From: Dermatobacter hominis
GTDB lineage: Bacteria > Actinomycetota > Acidimicrobiia > Acidimicrobiales > Microtrichaceae
Direction of reading: 5' to 3'
Length of the DNA stretch: 64,000 bases
NCBI RefSeq assembly: GCF_020715685.1
Contig: NZ_CP085840.1
Location: forward strand, 2,480,001-2,544,000
Positions 1 through 7,598 of the stretch are shown here, piece after piece; position 1 is the first letter of the stretch; every line of letters begins with the position of its first letter. A program made the translations under genes and the position numbers. Below the pieces are notes generated by a model that was given only the letters and a program-made list of their open reading frames with translations, had not been told where the DNA came from and ran no database searches.

Positions 1-1184
1 AGCCGGCCGGAGGACCGCTCGAGCTCCGAGCAGCGGATGCACTCGGCCTTCTCGCGCAGCGAGGTGATGATCGGGGCGACCTGTCGGGCGTTGGTCGCCG
101 CGGCGTGGCGGGCGATCTCCTCCTCGACGATCTCCCGGACGGCGGCGACCTCGCGGCGGCGCCCGGCGATGCCCGCCTCGGTGAAGGCGGCCACCGCGTC
201 CATGTCGAGCAGCTCGACGCCCTGCAGCGCGGCCACGGCGGGATCGACGTCGCGCGGCATCGCGATGTCGACGATCACGAGCGGTTCGGCCCGGCCGACG
301 AGGGCGGGGGCGACGAGCTCGGGGGTGACGACGGCGTCGGGCGCACCGGTGGCGGCGAACACGACGTCGGCGCCGGCCATGGCGGCGGGCAGCTCGTCGA
401 GGCCGGCGGCCCGGGCGGACAGGTGGTCGCGACCGGCGGTGGCCTGGCGGACCAGCTCGGCGGCGCGCTCGGGCGTGCGGTTGGCGACGACCATCTCGGC
501 CACGCCCGCGTCCGCCAGGAACGCGCCCATGCCCCGCCCCATGGAGCCGGCGCCGACGAGCACGGCGCGGGCACCGGACAGACCGGCCCGGGCACCGGCG
601 GCGGTGCAGGCCCCGGCGTCGCCGGTGGGCCGGTCGACGCCGCGCAGCTCGACGAGGCGCTCGCCGGCGAGGATGACCGCCGCCTGCGACACCGAGGTGA
701 CGTGACGGGCGATCGAGGTCTCGGTGCGGGCCCGCTTGCCGACCTCGAGGGCGTGGCGGAAGAGGAGGTTGAGGCCCCGGCGCGCGGTGCCCTCGAGCCG
801 GGCGACCTCCCACGCGTCGCGGACCTGGCCGAGGATCTCGTGCTCGCCCGGCACCGCGGAGTCGAGCCCGGCGGCCACCTCGAACAGGTGGCGCACCGCC
901 TGGTCGTCGTAGTGGACGTACAGGCTCTCGGCGAAGCGCTCGGGCGGCAGGTAGGTGAGGTCCGCGAAGAAGTCGCGCACCTCGGCGTAGGCGCCGTGGA
1001 ACCGCTCGGCGATCAGGTACACCTCGGTCCGGTTGCACGTGGCGAGGACCACGACCTCGGACGTGTCGGCACCGCCGTCGAGCGCGTGCAGCAGCTTGGG
1101 GAGGCGGTCACCGGTGACCGCCATGCGCTCGAGGAGGTCGAGCGGTGCGGTGCGGTGGTTCGCTCCAACGACGACGACAGACAC
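1..1184 (-). CDS. hemA: Glutamyl-tRNA reductase, C-terminus cut by window edge
   Basis: First committed step of C5 heme biosynthesis: NADPH-dependent reduction of glutamyl-tRNA(Glu) to glutamate-1-semialdehyde. Reading the minus strand from a GTG at 1184 gives an N-terminal NHRTAPL motif, then LATCNRTEVY with the catalytic cysteine, then a Rossmann-type GAGSMG nucleotide site, and the dimerisation region running off the left edge without a stop. A GGAG lies about 10 nt before the GTG. It sits 179 bp downstream of rex on the same strand, the order known from Streptomyces rex-hemACD, so redox control by Rex is plausible. About 394 codons are present, so only a short C-terminal part is missing. 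Confidence 0.93.
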   Translation of the reverse strand, partial: MSVVVVGANHRTAPLDLLERMAVTGDRLPKLLHALDGGADTSEVVVLATCNRTEVYLIAERFHGAYAEVRDFFADLTYLPPERFAESLYVHYDDQAVRHLFEVAAGLDSAVPGEHEILGQVRDAWEVARLEGTARRGLNLLFRHALEVGKRARTETSIARHVTSVSQAAVILAGERLVELRGVDRPTGDAGACTAAGARAGLSGARAVLVGAGSMGRGMGAFLADAGVAEMVVANRTPERAAELVRQATAGRDHLSARAAGLDELPAAMAGADVVFAATGAPDAVVTPELVAPALVGRAEPLVIVDIAMPRDVDPAVAALQGVELLDMDAVAAFTEAGIAGRRREVAAVREIVEEEIARHAAATNARQVAPIITSLREKAECIRCSELERSSGR

Positions 1185-1363
1185 GCCTGCTGGCGCTCCT
1201 TCGCTCGGGCCGCCACCGCCGGGGCGGGGACGACCACACGGACGGCACCAGCATGCTGCGCGCGGGGGCCGTCCGCCAGTTCAGGGCCCGCCTGTGGCAA
1301 CCGGCACGGGCCGGGTCGGGCCGGCGGGTGAGGCCAGCAGGTGACGCCGGCCGGCCCGGCGGC

Positions 1364-2029
1364 TCAGCCGGCCGAGCGGGTGGAGCGCGCGGAGCGGGAG
1401 CGGTCCTCGTGGAAGGCGAGGATCTGCAGCTCGACGGCCAGGTCCACGTCCCGGACCTGCACCCCGCTCGGCACGTCGAGCACCGTCGGGGCGAAGTTCA
1501 GGATCGAGGTGATGCCCACCTCGACCAGCCGGTCGGCCGCCTCCTGGGCCGCCGCCGGCGGCACGGCGACGATGCCGATGGCGACGCCCTCGGCCGCGAC
1601 CAGCTCGGCCAGCTCGTCCTGGTGGCGGACCGTGAGGGAACCGAGCTCGCGACCGACCTTGTCGGGATCGACGTCGAGGACGCCGACGACCGTGAAGCCC
1701 CGGTTCGTGAACCCGGCGAAGGTGGCCAGGGCGGAGCCCAGGTTGCCGGCGCCCACGATGACGCAGGGCCAGTCGTGGTCGAGGTTCAGCTCGGTCGCGA
1801 TCTCGACGAGGAGGTGGTCGACGTCGTAGCCCACGCCCCGGGTGCCGTAGGAGCCGAAGTGCGACAGGTCCTTGCGGACCTTGGCGGCGTTCACGCCCGC
1901 CAGGTCGGCGAGCTGCTCCGAGGAGACCTTGCTGCGGCCCTCGGCCTGCAGGTCGAGCAGGCAGCGGTGGTACAGCGGCAGGCGCGCGACGGTGGCCTCG
2001 GGGATGGAGGCGCGGCCCGACGGTGGCAT
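1364..2029 (-). CDS. rex: Redox-sensing transcriptional repressor Rex
   Basis: 221 residues, the usual length for Rex, which senses the NADH/NAD+ ratio and represses respiratory and heme genes when NADH is high. The N-terminal winged helix (about residues 15-75) includes SSEQLADLAGVNAAKVRKD and the family signature FGSYGTRGVGYDV. The Rossmann domain has VGAGNLGSAL at about residues 90-100. The C-terminal swapped helix ends near AFHEDRS. The ATG is supported because the conserved domain begins soon after it. A GTTCACAAA half-operator lies about 30 bp upstream, suggesting autoregulation. hemA follows on the same strand. Confidence 0.95.
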   Translation of the reverse strand: MPPSGRASIPEATVARLPLYHRCLLDLQAEGRSKVSSEQLADLAGVNAAKVRKDLSHFGSYGTRGVGYDVDHLLVEIATELNLDHDWPCVIVGAGNLGSALATFAGFTNRGFTVVGVLDVDPDKVGRELGSLTVRHQDELAELVAAEGVAIGIVAVPPAAAQEAADRLVEVGITSILNFAPTVLDVPSGVQVRDVDLAVELQILAFHEDRSRSARSTRSAG

Positions 2030-2057
2030 CCGTCGAACGTACCGCCCTCGTGCGCCC

Positions 2058-2066
2058 GTTCACAAA
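2058..2066. promoter_or_regulatory. Candidate Rex half-operator
   Basis: GTTCACAAA matches the right half of the actinobacterial Rex operator (TGTGAAC-N2-GTTCACA type). The left half (TGCGCCC) is poor. It lies about 30-37 bp before the rex ATG, where autorepression would act. Match to the consensus is by eye only. Confidence 0.35.
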
Positions 2067-2214
2067 GTTGCGCGCCCCGTCGGCGGGCGTGCGCACCACC
2101 GCGGGCCGGCGGGCCCACCCGGGGGAACCTCGCCGGGCCTCGCCCCGTGCCTCCTGCCGGGGACATGCTGGGGGCGATGCCCGACGTGCCCGCTCGCCCC
2201 CGGAGCGTCCGCCG

Positions 2215-3018
2215 ATGACCGCGGCGTCCGTGATGGGCGCCGTGGCGACGCTGGTGTCGGTCGCGTTCGGCCTGTCGACGCTGGAGCGCTGGGTCGCACG
2301 GCGCAGGCCCCACGAGCTCGCCTGGACGGTCTCGCTCGCGATGTTCGCCGCGGCGTCCTTCGCCTACTTCTGGGCCGCGGCGCTGGGGTGGGGAGACCTC
2401 GACTTCCGCACCTTCTACCTCTTCGGCGCCATCCTCGACGTGCCGTGGCTCGCGCTCGGGACCGTGTACCTGCTCGCCGGGACACGGACCGGCGACGTCA
2501 CCCGCTGGTGGCTCGCCGTGATCAGCGCCTTCTGCGCAGGCGTGGTGCTCACGGCCCCGCTGCTCGGCACGCTCGACGTCGCCGGCATCCCGTCGGGCAA
2601 GGCGGTGTTCGGCGTCGGCCCGCGGGTGATGGCGGCGGTCGGCTCCGGCGTCGGTGCGACCGTCCTGATCGGCGGCGCGCTGTGGTCGGCCGTGTCGCTC
2701 CTGCGGCTGCGCCGCCGGCCCGGGGTGGCCGCGTCGATGGCGATCCCGCCGGGCCGGCTGGCGCTCACCAACCTGTTCATCGCCCTCGGCTCGCTCGTGC
2801 TCGGCACGGGCGGCACGCTCTTCGGCACCGGCGACCAGATGGTCGACTTCGGCATCTGGCTGGCGATCGGGGTGACGATCCTGTTCGTCGGGTTCCTGTT
2901 CTCCAACCCGGGCCGCCCGGCCGCCGCGCGGGCGCCGACGTCGCCGTACTGGGCCGAGCTCTACGAGCTGGCCACCGCGCCGGCCGCACCCGACGCCGCG
3001 GCCGACCGCGCCGCCTGA
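2215..3018 (+). CDS. Multi-pass membrane protein, unknown function
   Basis: 267 residues with about seven hydrophobic segments, starting with AASVMGAVATLVSVAFGL, separated by short charged loops, and a hydrophilic C-terminal tail (ELYELATAPAAPDAA). The ATG at 2215 follows a GGAG by about 8 nt and begins right at the first membrane segment. The frame stays open upstream into the rex promoter, but that stretch is not protein-like. The gene is divergent from rex and convergent with the acyl-CoA synthetase gene. I recognise no catalytic motif. The stop codon lies inside a roughly 30-bp tandem duplication. Confidence 0.8.
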   Translation: MTAASVMGAVATLVSVAFGLSTLERWVARRRPHELAWTVSLAMFAAASFAYFWAAALGWGDLDFRTFYLFGAILDVPWLALGTVYLLAGTRTGDVTRWWLAVISAFCAGVVLTAPLLGTLDVAGIPSGKAVFGVGPRVMAAVGSGVGATVLIGGALWSAVSLLRLRRRPGVAASMAIPPGRLALTNLFIALGSLVLGTGGTLFGTGDQMVDFGIWLAIGVTILFVGFLFSNPGRPAAARAPTSPYWAELYELATAPAAPDAAADRAA

Positions 3019-3064
3019 CCGCTCCACCCGCCAGGCCGCGCCGACTGACCTCCCACCCGCCACG
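3006..3064. repeat. Tandem duplication spanning a stop codon
   Basis: Two adjacent units, 3006-3035 and 3036-3064, share CCGCGCCG-CTGACC...CCACCCGCCA with a few mismatches and one deleted base. The first unit contains the TGA of the membrane-protein gene; the second repeats the gene end after it. It resembles the stop-spanning arrays at 10.1, 13.35 and 55.4 kb. Confidence 0.7.
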
Positions 3065-3081
3065 CCCGTGCGGGCAGCGCC

Positions 3082-4575
3082 TCAGCCGAGCAGCCGGCGG
3101 ATGACCTTGCCGCCGAGGCCCCGCGGGATCTCGTCGACGAACCACACCTTGTTGGGGCACTTGTAGTGGGGCAGGCGCGCCGCGCAGAACTCGATCACGT
3201 CGTCCTCCTCGATCGGCATGCCGTCGCGGGCCTTCACGTAGGCCTTCACCGACTCGCCGGTGTGCGGGTGCGGCACGCCGACGACCGCGACGCCCTCGAT
3301 CGCGGGGTGCTCCAGCAGCACCTCCTCGACCTCGGCGGGGAAGACGTTGAACCCCGACACGATGATGAGGTCCTTGGCGCGGTCGACGAGGTAGAGGTTG
3401 CCGTCGTCGTCGACGACGCCGACGTCGCCGGTCCGCAGCCAGCCGTCCTCGCTCAGCACGCGGGCGGTGGCCTCGGGGTCGTTCCAGTAGCCGGCGAACA
3501 CGTTCGGCCCCTTGACCAGCAGCTCGCCGTGGTCGCCGACGAGCACGTCGTCGCCCTGGGCGTCGACCAGCCGCACCTCGACGCCCGGCACCGGGATGCC
3601 GACCGACCCGGCAGGCGTGACGCCGGTGATCGGTGCGGTGACGACGGGCGACGCCTCGGTCAGGCCGTAGCCCTCCTCGAGCTGGAGGCCGAACCGGGCG
3701 TCGATGGCGTGCGCCACCTCGACCGGCAGCTTGGCCGCGCCGGACACGGCCCGGCGCACGGTCGCCAGCTCCTCGCCGGTGACGCCGGGGAGCCCGGCGA
3801 ACGCCGCCCACATGGTCGGCGGGCCGGCGATCGTGGTGACGCCGTGCTTCACGATCGACTCGATGGCCGAGACCGGGTCGAACCGCTCGACCAGGAGGAT
3901 CGCCGCGCCGGCGGCCAGGCCGACGCCGAGGATCACGTTGAGGCCGAAGATGTGGAACATCGGCAGCAGCCCGAAGACCACGTCGTCGGGCTCCTGCACC
4001 CGGTCGTCGGACGCGAGCACCTGGCGGATGTTCGTGTAGAGGTTGCCGTGGGTGAGCATCGCCGGGCGGGGCGCGCCCGCGGTGCCGGAGGTGAAGATCA
4101 GCACGGCGACGTCGTCGGGCGAGCGCTCGACGACCGGCGCCGGCTCGTGGACGAGCAGGTCGTCGAGCAGCAGGCCGAGCGGGCCCGGCTCGAAGCCCGC
4201 GCCCATGAAGTGCTTCACGGCGGGCAGCGTCGACCAGTCGATGTCGCGCAAGGCGTTGCGCGCCGTCGGCGTCGCCACGATCGCGACCGCGCCCGACTCC
4301 CGGAGCTCGTGCGCCATCGCCGCGGCCGGGTTCGTGGGGTTGAGGGGCACGGCCACCAGGCCCGCTCCGAGGGCGGCGAGGTACGACACCACGAAGTACC
4401 AGTTGTTGCCGGCGATGATGGCCAGCCGGTCGCCCGGCTGCAGGCCCATCTCGACCAGCCCGCCCCGGAGCCCCGCGACCTGCGTGCGCAGGGTCTCGTA
4501 GTCCGTCTCCCGACCCCGGCTGATCAGCGCGGTGGCCTCGCCGGGGTGTTGGTCGATGATCGTCGCCAGGTTCAC
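3082..4575 (-). CDS. AMP-binding acyl-CoA synthetase (long-chain fatty acid-CoA ligase type)
   Basis: 497 residues of the ANL adenylating superfamily; it would activate a carboxylic acid to acyl-AMP and then acyl-CoA. Visible motifs in order are the phosphate loop IFTSGTAGAPRPAMLTHGN (about residue 170), GYGLTEASP (about 305), GWLRTGDVG (about 385), the hinge KDLIIVSGFNVFPAEVEEV and the C-terminal GGKVIRR that supplies the catalytic lysine. The start is GTG at 4575. It stands alone between convergent neighbours, so the natural acid substrate cannot be told from context. Confidence 0.92.
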   Translation of the reverse strand: MNLATIIDQHPGEATALISRGRETDYETLRTQVAGLRGGLVEMGLQPGDRLAIIAGNNWYFVVSYLAALGAGLVAVPLNPTNPAAAMAHELRESGAVAIVATPTARNALRDIDWSTLPAVKHFMGAGFEPGPLGLLLDDLLVHEPAPVVERSPDDVAVLIFTSGTAGAPRPAMLTHGNLYTNIRQVLASDDRVQEPDDVVFGLLPMFHIFGLNVILGVGLAAGAAILLVERFDPVSAIESIVKHGVTTIAGPPTMWAAFAGLPGVTGEELATVRRAVSGAAKLPVEVAHAIDARFGLQLEEGYGLTEASPVVTAPITGVTPAGSVGIPVPGVEVRLVDAQGDDVLVGDHGELLVKGPNVFAGYWNDPEATARVLSEDGWLRTGDVGVVDDDGNLYLVDRAKDLIIVSGFNVFPAEVEEVLLEHPAIEGVAVVGVPHPHTGESVKAYVKARDGMPIEEDDVIEFCAARLPHYKCPNKVWFVDEIPRGLGGKVIRRLLG

Positions 4576-4651
4576 CGGCGGCGACGCTAGCCCTCAGCCG
4601 CTCCGCGGGACGGGCCTCGCGTGGGTCGACGCTGCGGCCCTCGGCGCCGGG

Positions 4652-4741
4652 TCAGCGGGCGAGGACGACGAGCTGCAGGAACGCCGCGCCGACGATCACG
4701 AGCATGAGGATGACGACGGCGATGGTCGTGTTGCGCCTCAT
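4652..4741 (-). CDS. 29-residue single-span membrane peptide
   Basis: The product begins MRRNTTIAVVILMLV and ends in LARn: a positively charged N-terminus and one hydrophobic helix of about 20 residues. Its ATG overlaps the TGA of the upstream SAM-hydrolase gene (ATGA, 4738-4741). A near-perfect Shine-Dalgarno AGGAGGTG lies 4 nt ahead, inside the end of the upstream gene. Overlap plus a strong ribosome site argue for real, coupled translation. Function unknown. Being next to a SAM-consuming enzyme suggests a small partner or membrane anchor, but that is inference. Confidence 0.7.
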   Translation of the reverse strand: MRRNTTIAVVILMLVIVGAAFLQLVVLAR

Positions 4742-5676
4742 CCGGCACCTCCTGGTCCGTCGTCCGGCCCGTCGCCGGGCCCGTCGGGTCCCGCGCCGCG
4801 CCGCCCGAACTGCACGGTGACGGCCGTGACCGGGGCGTCGCCGCCGGGATCGTCGATCGGTCGCAGGGTGACGGCGTCGCCGGGGCCGACGCCCAGGTCC
4901 TCGGCGGCGCTGGCCTGCCGGGCGGCCAGGGCGATCAACCCGTAGCTGTCGACGACCAGCGCGACCGCGCCGATCCCGATCTCGTCGAACGCGACGGCCC
5001 GGCGCGCCGTGCGCCGTCCGGCGTCGAGGAGCACCTCGAAGTGGTCACCGCCCAGGCCGTCGAGCTCCTCGGGGTCGACGTTGAGCTGCGCGTTGCCGTA
5101 GCGGTCGACCCACAGCACCTCGGCGATGAGCCCGCCGTCCTCCTCCCGTGTGATCGGCAGGACGCCCGGGAAGAGCGTGGCGGTGTCGACGACCTCGCCG
5201 AGCTCCTCGAGCGGCACGCCGTTGCACAGGTGGGCCGCCGCGGGCGCGAACACGTCGCGCCCGTCGAACAGCGGACCGTGGGCCGGCAGCTGGTGCTCGG
5301 GGTCGTTGAGCCACACCGCCCGCGTCGCGCCGCCGAGCATGCCGACGGCCGGGGCGAGCACGCCGTTGTCGGGGCCGATGAACACCGCCCGGCCGTCGCC
5401 GACCTCGACCGCGATCGGCCGGCGGTGGGTGCCCACGCCGGGGTCCACCACGGCCACGATCACGCCCGGCGAGAGGTACTGCACGCTGCGGGCGAGCGTC
5501 AGGCCCGCGGCGCGGACGTCGTAGGGCGGGATCCCGTGGGTGATGTCGATCACCGTGGTGCCCGGGGCGAGCTGGTGGATGACCGAGTGCACGACGCCGA
5601 CGAACTCGTCCGCGTGCCCGTAGTCGGACAGGAACGAGACCGTGTCGTAGGAGTGCCCTGCGTCGTCGTCGGCCAC
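4738..5676 (-). CDS. S-adenosyl-L-methionine hydroxide adenosyltransferase (DUF62)
   Basis: 312 residues. The family hydrolyses SAM to adenosine and methionine using an activated water and is related to fluorinase/chlorinase. Visible signatures are FLSDYGHADEFVGV at the N-terminus, IDITHGIPPYDVRAA, VVDPGVGTHRRPIAV with the Asp and Arg of the family's D-R-H set, FIGPDNGVLAPAV, FDGRDVFAPAAAHL, and a C-terminal beta-barrel with DRYGNAQLNV. The tail is Gly/Pro/Asp-rich and dispensable-looking. The start is GTG at 5676. It is followed by a coupled 29-residue membrane peptide. Chlorinase or fluorinase activity is not indicated. Confidence 0.9.
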   Translation of the reverse strand: MADDDAGHSYDTVSFLSDYGHADEFVGVVHSVIHQLAPGTTVIDITHGIPPYDVRAAGLTLARSVQYLSPGVIVAVVDPGVGTHRRPIAVEVGDGRAVFIGPDNGVLAPAVGMLGGATRAVWLNDPEHQLPAHGPLFDGRDVFAPAAAHLCNGVPLEELGEVVDTATLFPGVLPITREEDGGLIAEVLWVDRYGNAQLNVDPEELDGLGGDHFEVLLDAGRRTARRAVAFDEIGIGAVALVVDSYGLIALAARQASAAEDLGVGPGDAVTLRPIDDPGGDAPVTAVTVQFGRRGAGPDGPGDGPDDGPGGAG

Positions 5677-5732
5677 GGCCGCCGAACCTACCGCCCGGGG
5701 CGCGGACCGGACGAAGCGCGTCCGGCGGCGGG

Positions 5733-6521
5733 TCAGCCGAGCTCGGCGGAGCGCGCCGCCGCGGCCGACACCGCATCGATGATGGCGGCGCGCACGGCGT
5801 GCGACTCGAGCTCGCGCAGACCCGCGGCGGTCGTGCCGCCGGGCGAGGTGACCGCGGCGCGCAGGGCCTCGGGGCCCTCGTCCGACGAGGCCAGCAGCTG
5901 TGCGGCCCCGAGGAGCGTCTGGCGGGTGAGCCGGTCGGCCACGTCCCTCGGCAGGCCGGCCAGGACGCCGGCGTCGGTGAGCGCCTCGGCGATGAGGAAG
6001 ACGTAGGCCGGGCCCGAACCCGACAGGCCCGTGACCGCGTCCATCAGGCGCTCGGGGACCCGCACGACGGTGCCGACCGAGCCGAGCAGCGACTCGGCCC
6101 AGGCCAGGTCGTCGTCGGTCGCCGACGGGCCGGCGCAGATCGCCGACGCCCCTTCCCCCACCAGCGACGGTGTGTTCGGCATGGCGCGCACGACCGCGAC
6201 CTCGGCGGGGACCGCCGACTGCAGCGCGGCGGTGTCGACCCCCGCGGCGATCGACAGCACGCGCCGCAGGCCCGGCGCGGCCGCCGCCGCGGCCGTCAAC
6301 GCGGTCACGACGTCACCCGGCTTCGTCGCGGCGACGACCGCCTCGGCCGGACCGGGCTCCGCGAGGACCGTCAGTCCCGACCGCGTGGCGGCGAGCTCGT
6401 CGCGCCGGGCGGCGGAGATCTCGACCACGGCGAGGTCGCCGACGGGGTGCCCCGCCGCGAGCATGCCGCCGACGAGGGCGTCGGCCATCCGGCCACCACC
6501 GAGGAACTGCACCGCGACCAT
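5733..6521 (-). CDS. proC: Pyrroline-5-carboxylate reductase
   Basis: 262 residues, normal length. Catalyses the last step of proline synthesis, NAD(P)H-dependent reduction of 1-pyrroline-5-carboxylate. The N-terminal Rossmann motif is FLGGGRMADALVGG, followed by the family block RAMPNTPSLVGEG and the C-terminal signature GLSGSGPAYVFLIAEAL with TSPGGTTAAGL. The ATG at 6521 is chosen because the nucleotide-binding strand begins four residues later. The frame stays open upstream but is low-complexity there. Just past the stop is a small hairpin (CCGGACG/CGTCCGG). Confidence 0.94.
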   Translation of the reverse strand: MVAVQFLGGGRMADALVGGMLAAGHPVGDLAVVEISAARRDELAATRSGLTVLAEPGPAEAVVAATKPGDVVTALTAAAAAAPGLRRVLSIAAGVDTAALQSAVPAEVAVVRAMPNTPSLVGEGASAICAGPSATDDDLAWAESLLGSVGTVVRVPERLMDAVTGLSGSGPAYVFLIAEALTDAGVLAGLPRDVADRLTRQTLLGAAQLLASSDEGPEALRAAVTSPGGTTAAGLRELESHAVRAAIIDAVSAAAARSAELG

Positions 6522-6732
6522 GGCGTGGAGCGTACCGGCGGGCCGCCGCAGGCCGGCCTGGCTGCACGACGGCTCGACTGCACGACGGCCTGCTGAACGA
6601 CGGGCGGGCGGTCGGCGGGGGACGGGCCGCTTCCCCGACGGTCCGTCCCCCGCTGCAGCTGACGGTACGCAGGGCCGCGGCGCGGTGTCACCGGGGACCG
6701 GTCCCCGTTGACGACCGGGTACGTTCCCGGCC

Positions 6733-7029
6733 ATGAGCTTCCCTCCCGAGGTCGTGGACGCCGTCCTGTCGCACATGAACGGCGACCACACCGACGACAG
6801 CCTCGTGATCGTCCGGGCGTTCGCCGAGCCCGGCGCGACGGCCGCCAGGATGACCGGCCTGGACGCCGATGGCGGCGAGTGGGCCGCGACCGTCGACGGC
6901 TCGACCGTGGCGGTCCGGGTGCCGTGGACCGAGCCGGCGGTCGAGCGCGCCGACCTCCGCCGCGAGGTCGTCCGCCTCTACGACGCCGGGCTCGAACGGC
7001 TCGGGCTCCCGCCCCGCGAGGACCACTGA
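6733..7029 (+). CDS. Stand-alone DUF2470 protein
   Basis: 98 residues that are essentially one DUF2470 domain, normally found fused to the C-terminus of pyridoxamine-phosphate-oxidase-fold, HugZ-like heme proteins. The hallmark HMNGDHTDDSLVI is near the N-terminus, and the remainder predicts two helices and a small sheet (GLDADGGEWAATV, VRVPWTEP). No flavin-binding partner is adjacent. A heme- or tetrapyrrole-related role is plausible from family knowledge only. It is monocistronic and ends 21 bp before a large perfect inverted repeat. Confidence 0.8.
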   Translation: MSFPPEVVDAVLSHMNGDHTDDSLVIVRAFAEPGATAARMTGLDADGGEWAATVDGSTVAVRVPWTEPAVERADLRREVVRLYDAGLERLGLPPREDH

Positions 7030-7050
7030 CCCGACCGTCCCCTCGAGACC

Positions 7051-7102
7051 CGTTCTGGCTGTCGTTCTCCCGGCCCTGGCCGGGAGAACGACAGCCAGAA
7101 CG
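7051..7102. terminator. Large perfect inverted repeat, bidirectional terminator
   Basis: Two perfectly complementary 25-bp arms (starting CGTTCTGGCTG) flank a 2-nt centre. It lies between the convergent DUF2470 and ybjN genes, as expected for a shared terminator. There is no T-tract and the arms are longer than needed for termination, so it may also be an intergenic palindromic repeat. Confidence 0.75.
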
Positions 7103-7124
7103 CGTGGGAGGGAGCGCGCGTGGG

Positions 7125-7598
7125 TCAGTTCTTGAAGCGGCTGGCGAAGCCGATGCGCATCGCCGGCCGGAAGCACTGCTCGACGACCGCGTAGCAGGAC
7201 CCGAGCAGGCGGTCGACGACGTCCTCGTCGACCCACACGGCCGGGACCTCGCCCATCACGTAGATCGCGTCCTCGTCGCCGATCGCGAAGGTCAGGTCGG
7301 GCAGCGAGAGGTTCCGGCGGAGCAGGTGCTCGTACAGCGCGCCGGCGTGCTCCTCGGGGGCGGGCATCAGGTACGTCTCGACGTGCAGGTTCCGCTGCCG
7401 GAGCAGGAACCAGATCGAGAACACCGACTTCTCCTCGCCCCGCACCCGGACGAACCAGCGGCGCTCCCCCGTCAGGTCGTCGCGCTCGACCGCCTCGACG
7501 ACCGGGTTGTCGGCCAGCTGCTCGGCGAGCCAGCCGTCGATGCGGCCCTCCAGCTCGTCGAGCTCGTCGGCGCTCAGCGGGCGCTCGGCGCCGATCAC
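7125..7598 (-). CDS. YbjN-domain protein linked to mshA
   Basis: 157 residues with the alpha/beta YbjN fold related to type III secretion chaperones; this branch is a conserved neighbour of mshA in actinobacteria (Rv0487 next to mshA in Mycobacterium). The GTG start at 7598 overlaps the mshA stop as GTGA, indicating translational coupling. Typical blocks include RWFVRVRGEEKSVFSIWF, LRRNLSLPDLTFAIGDED and IYVMGEVP. The function is unknown. Linkage suggests a role in handling MshA or in mycothiol metabolism. Confidence 0.85.
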   Translation of the reverse strand: MIGAERPLSADELDELEGRIDGWLAEQLADNPVVEAVERDDLTGERRWFVRVRGEEKSVFSIWFLLRQRNLHVETYLMPAPEEHAGALYEHLLRRNLSLPDLTFAIGDEDAIYVMGEVPAVWVDEDVVDRLLGSCYAVVEQCFRPAMRIGFASRFKN

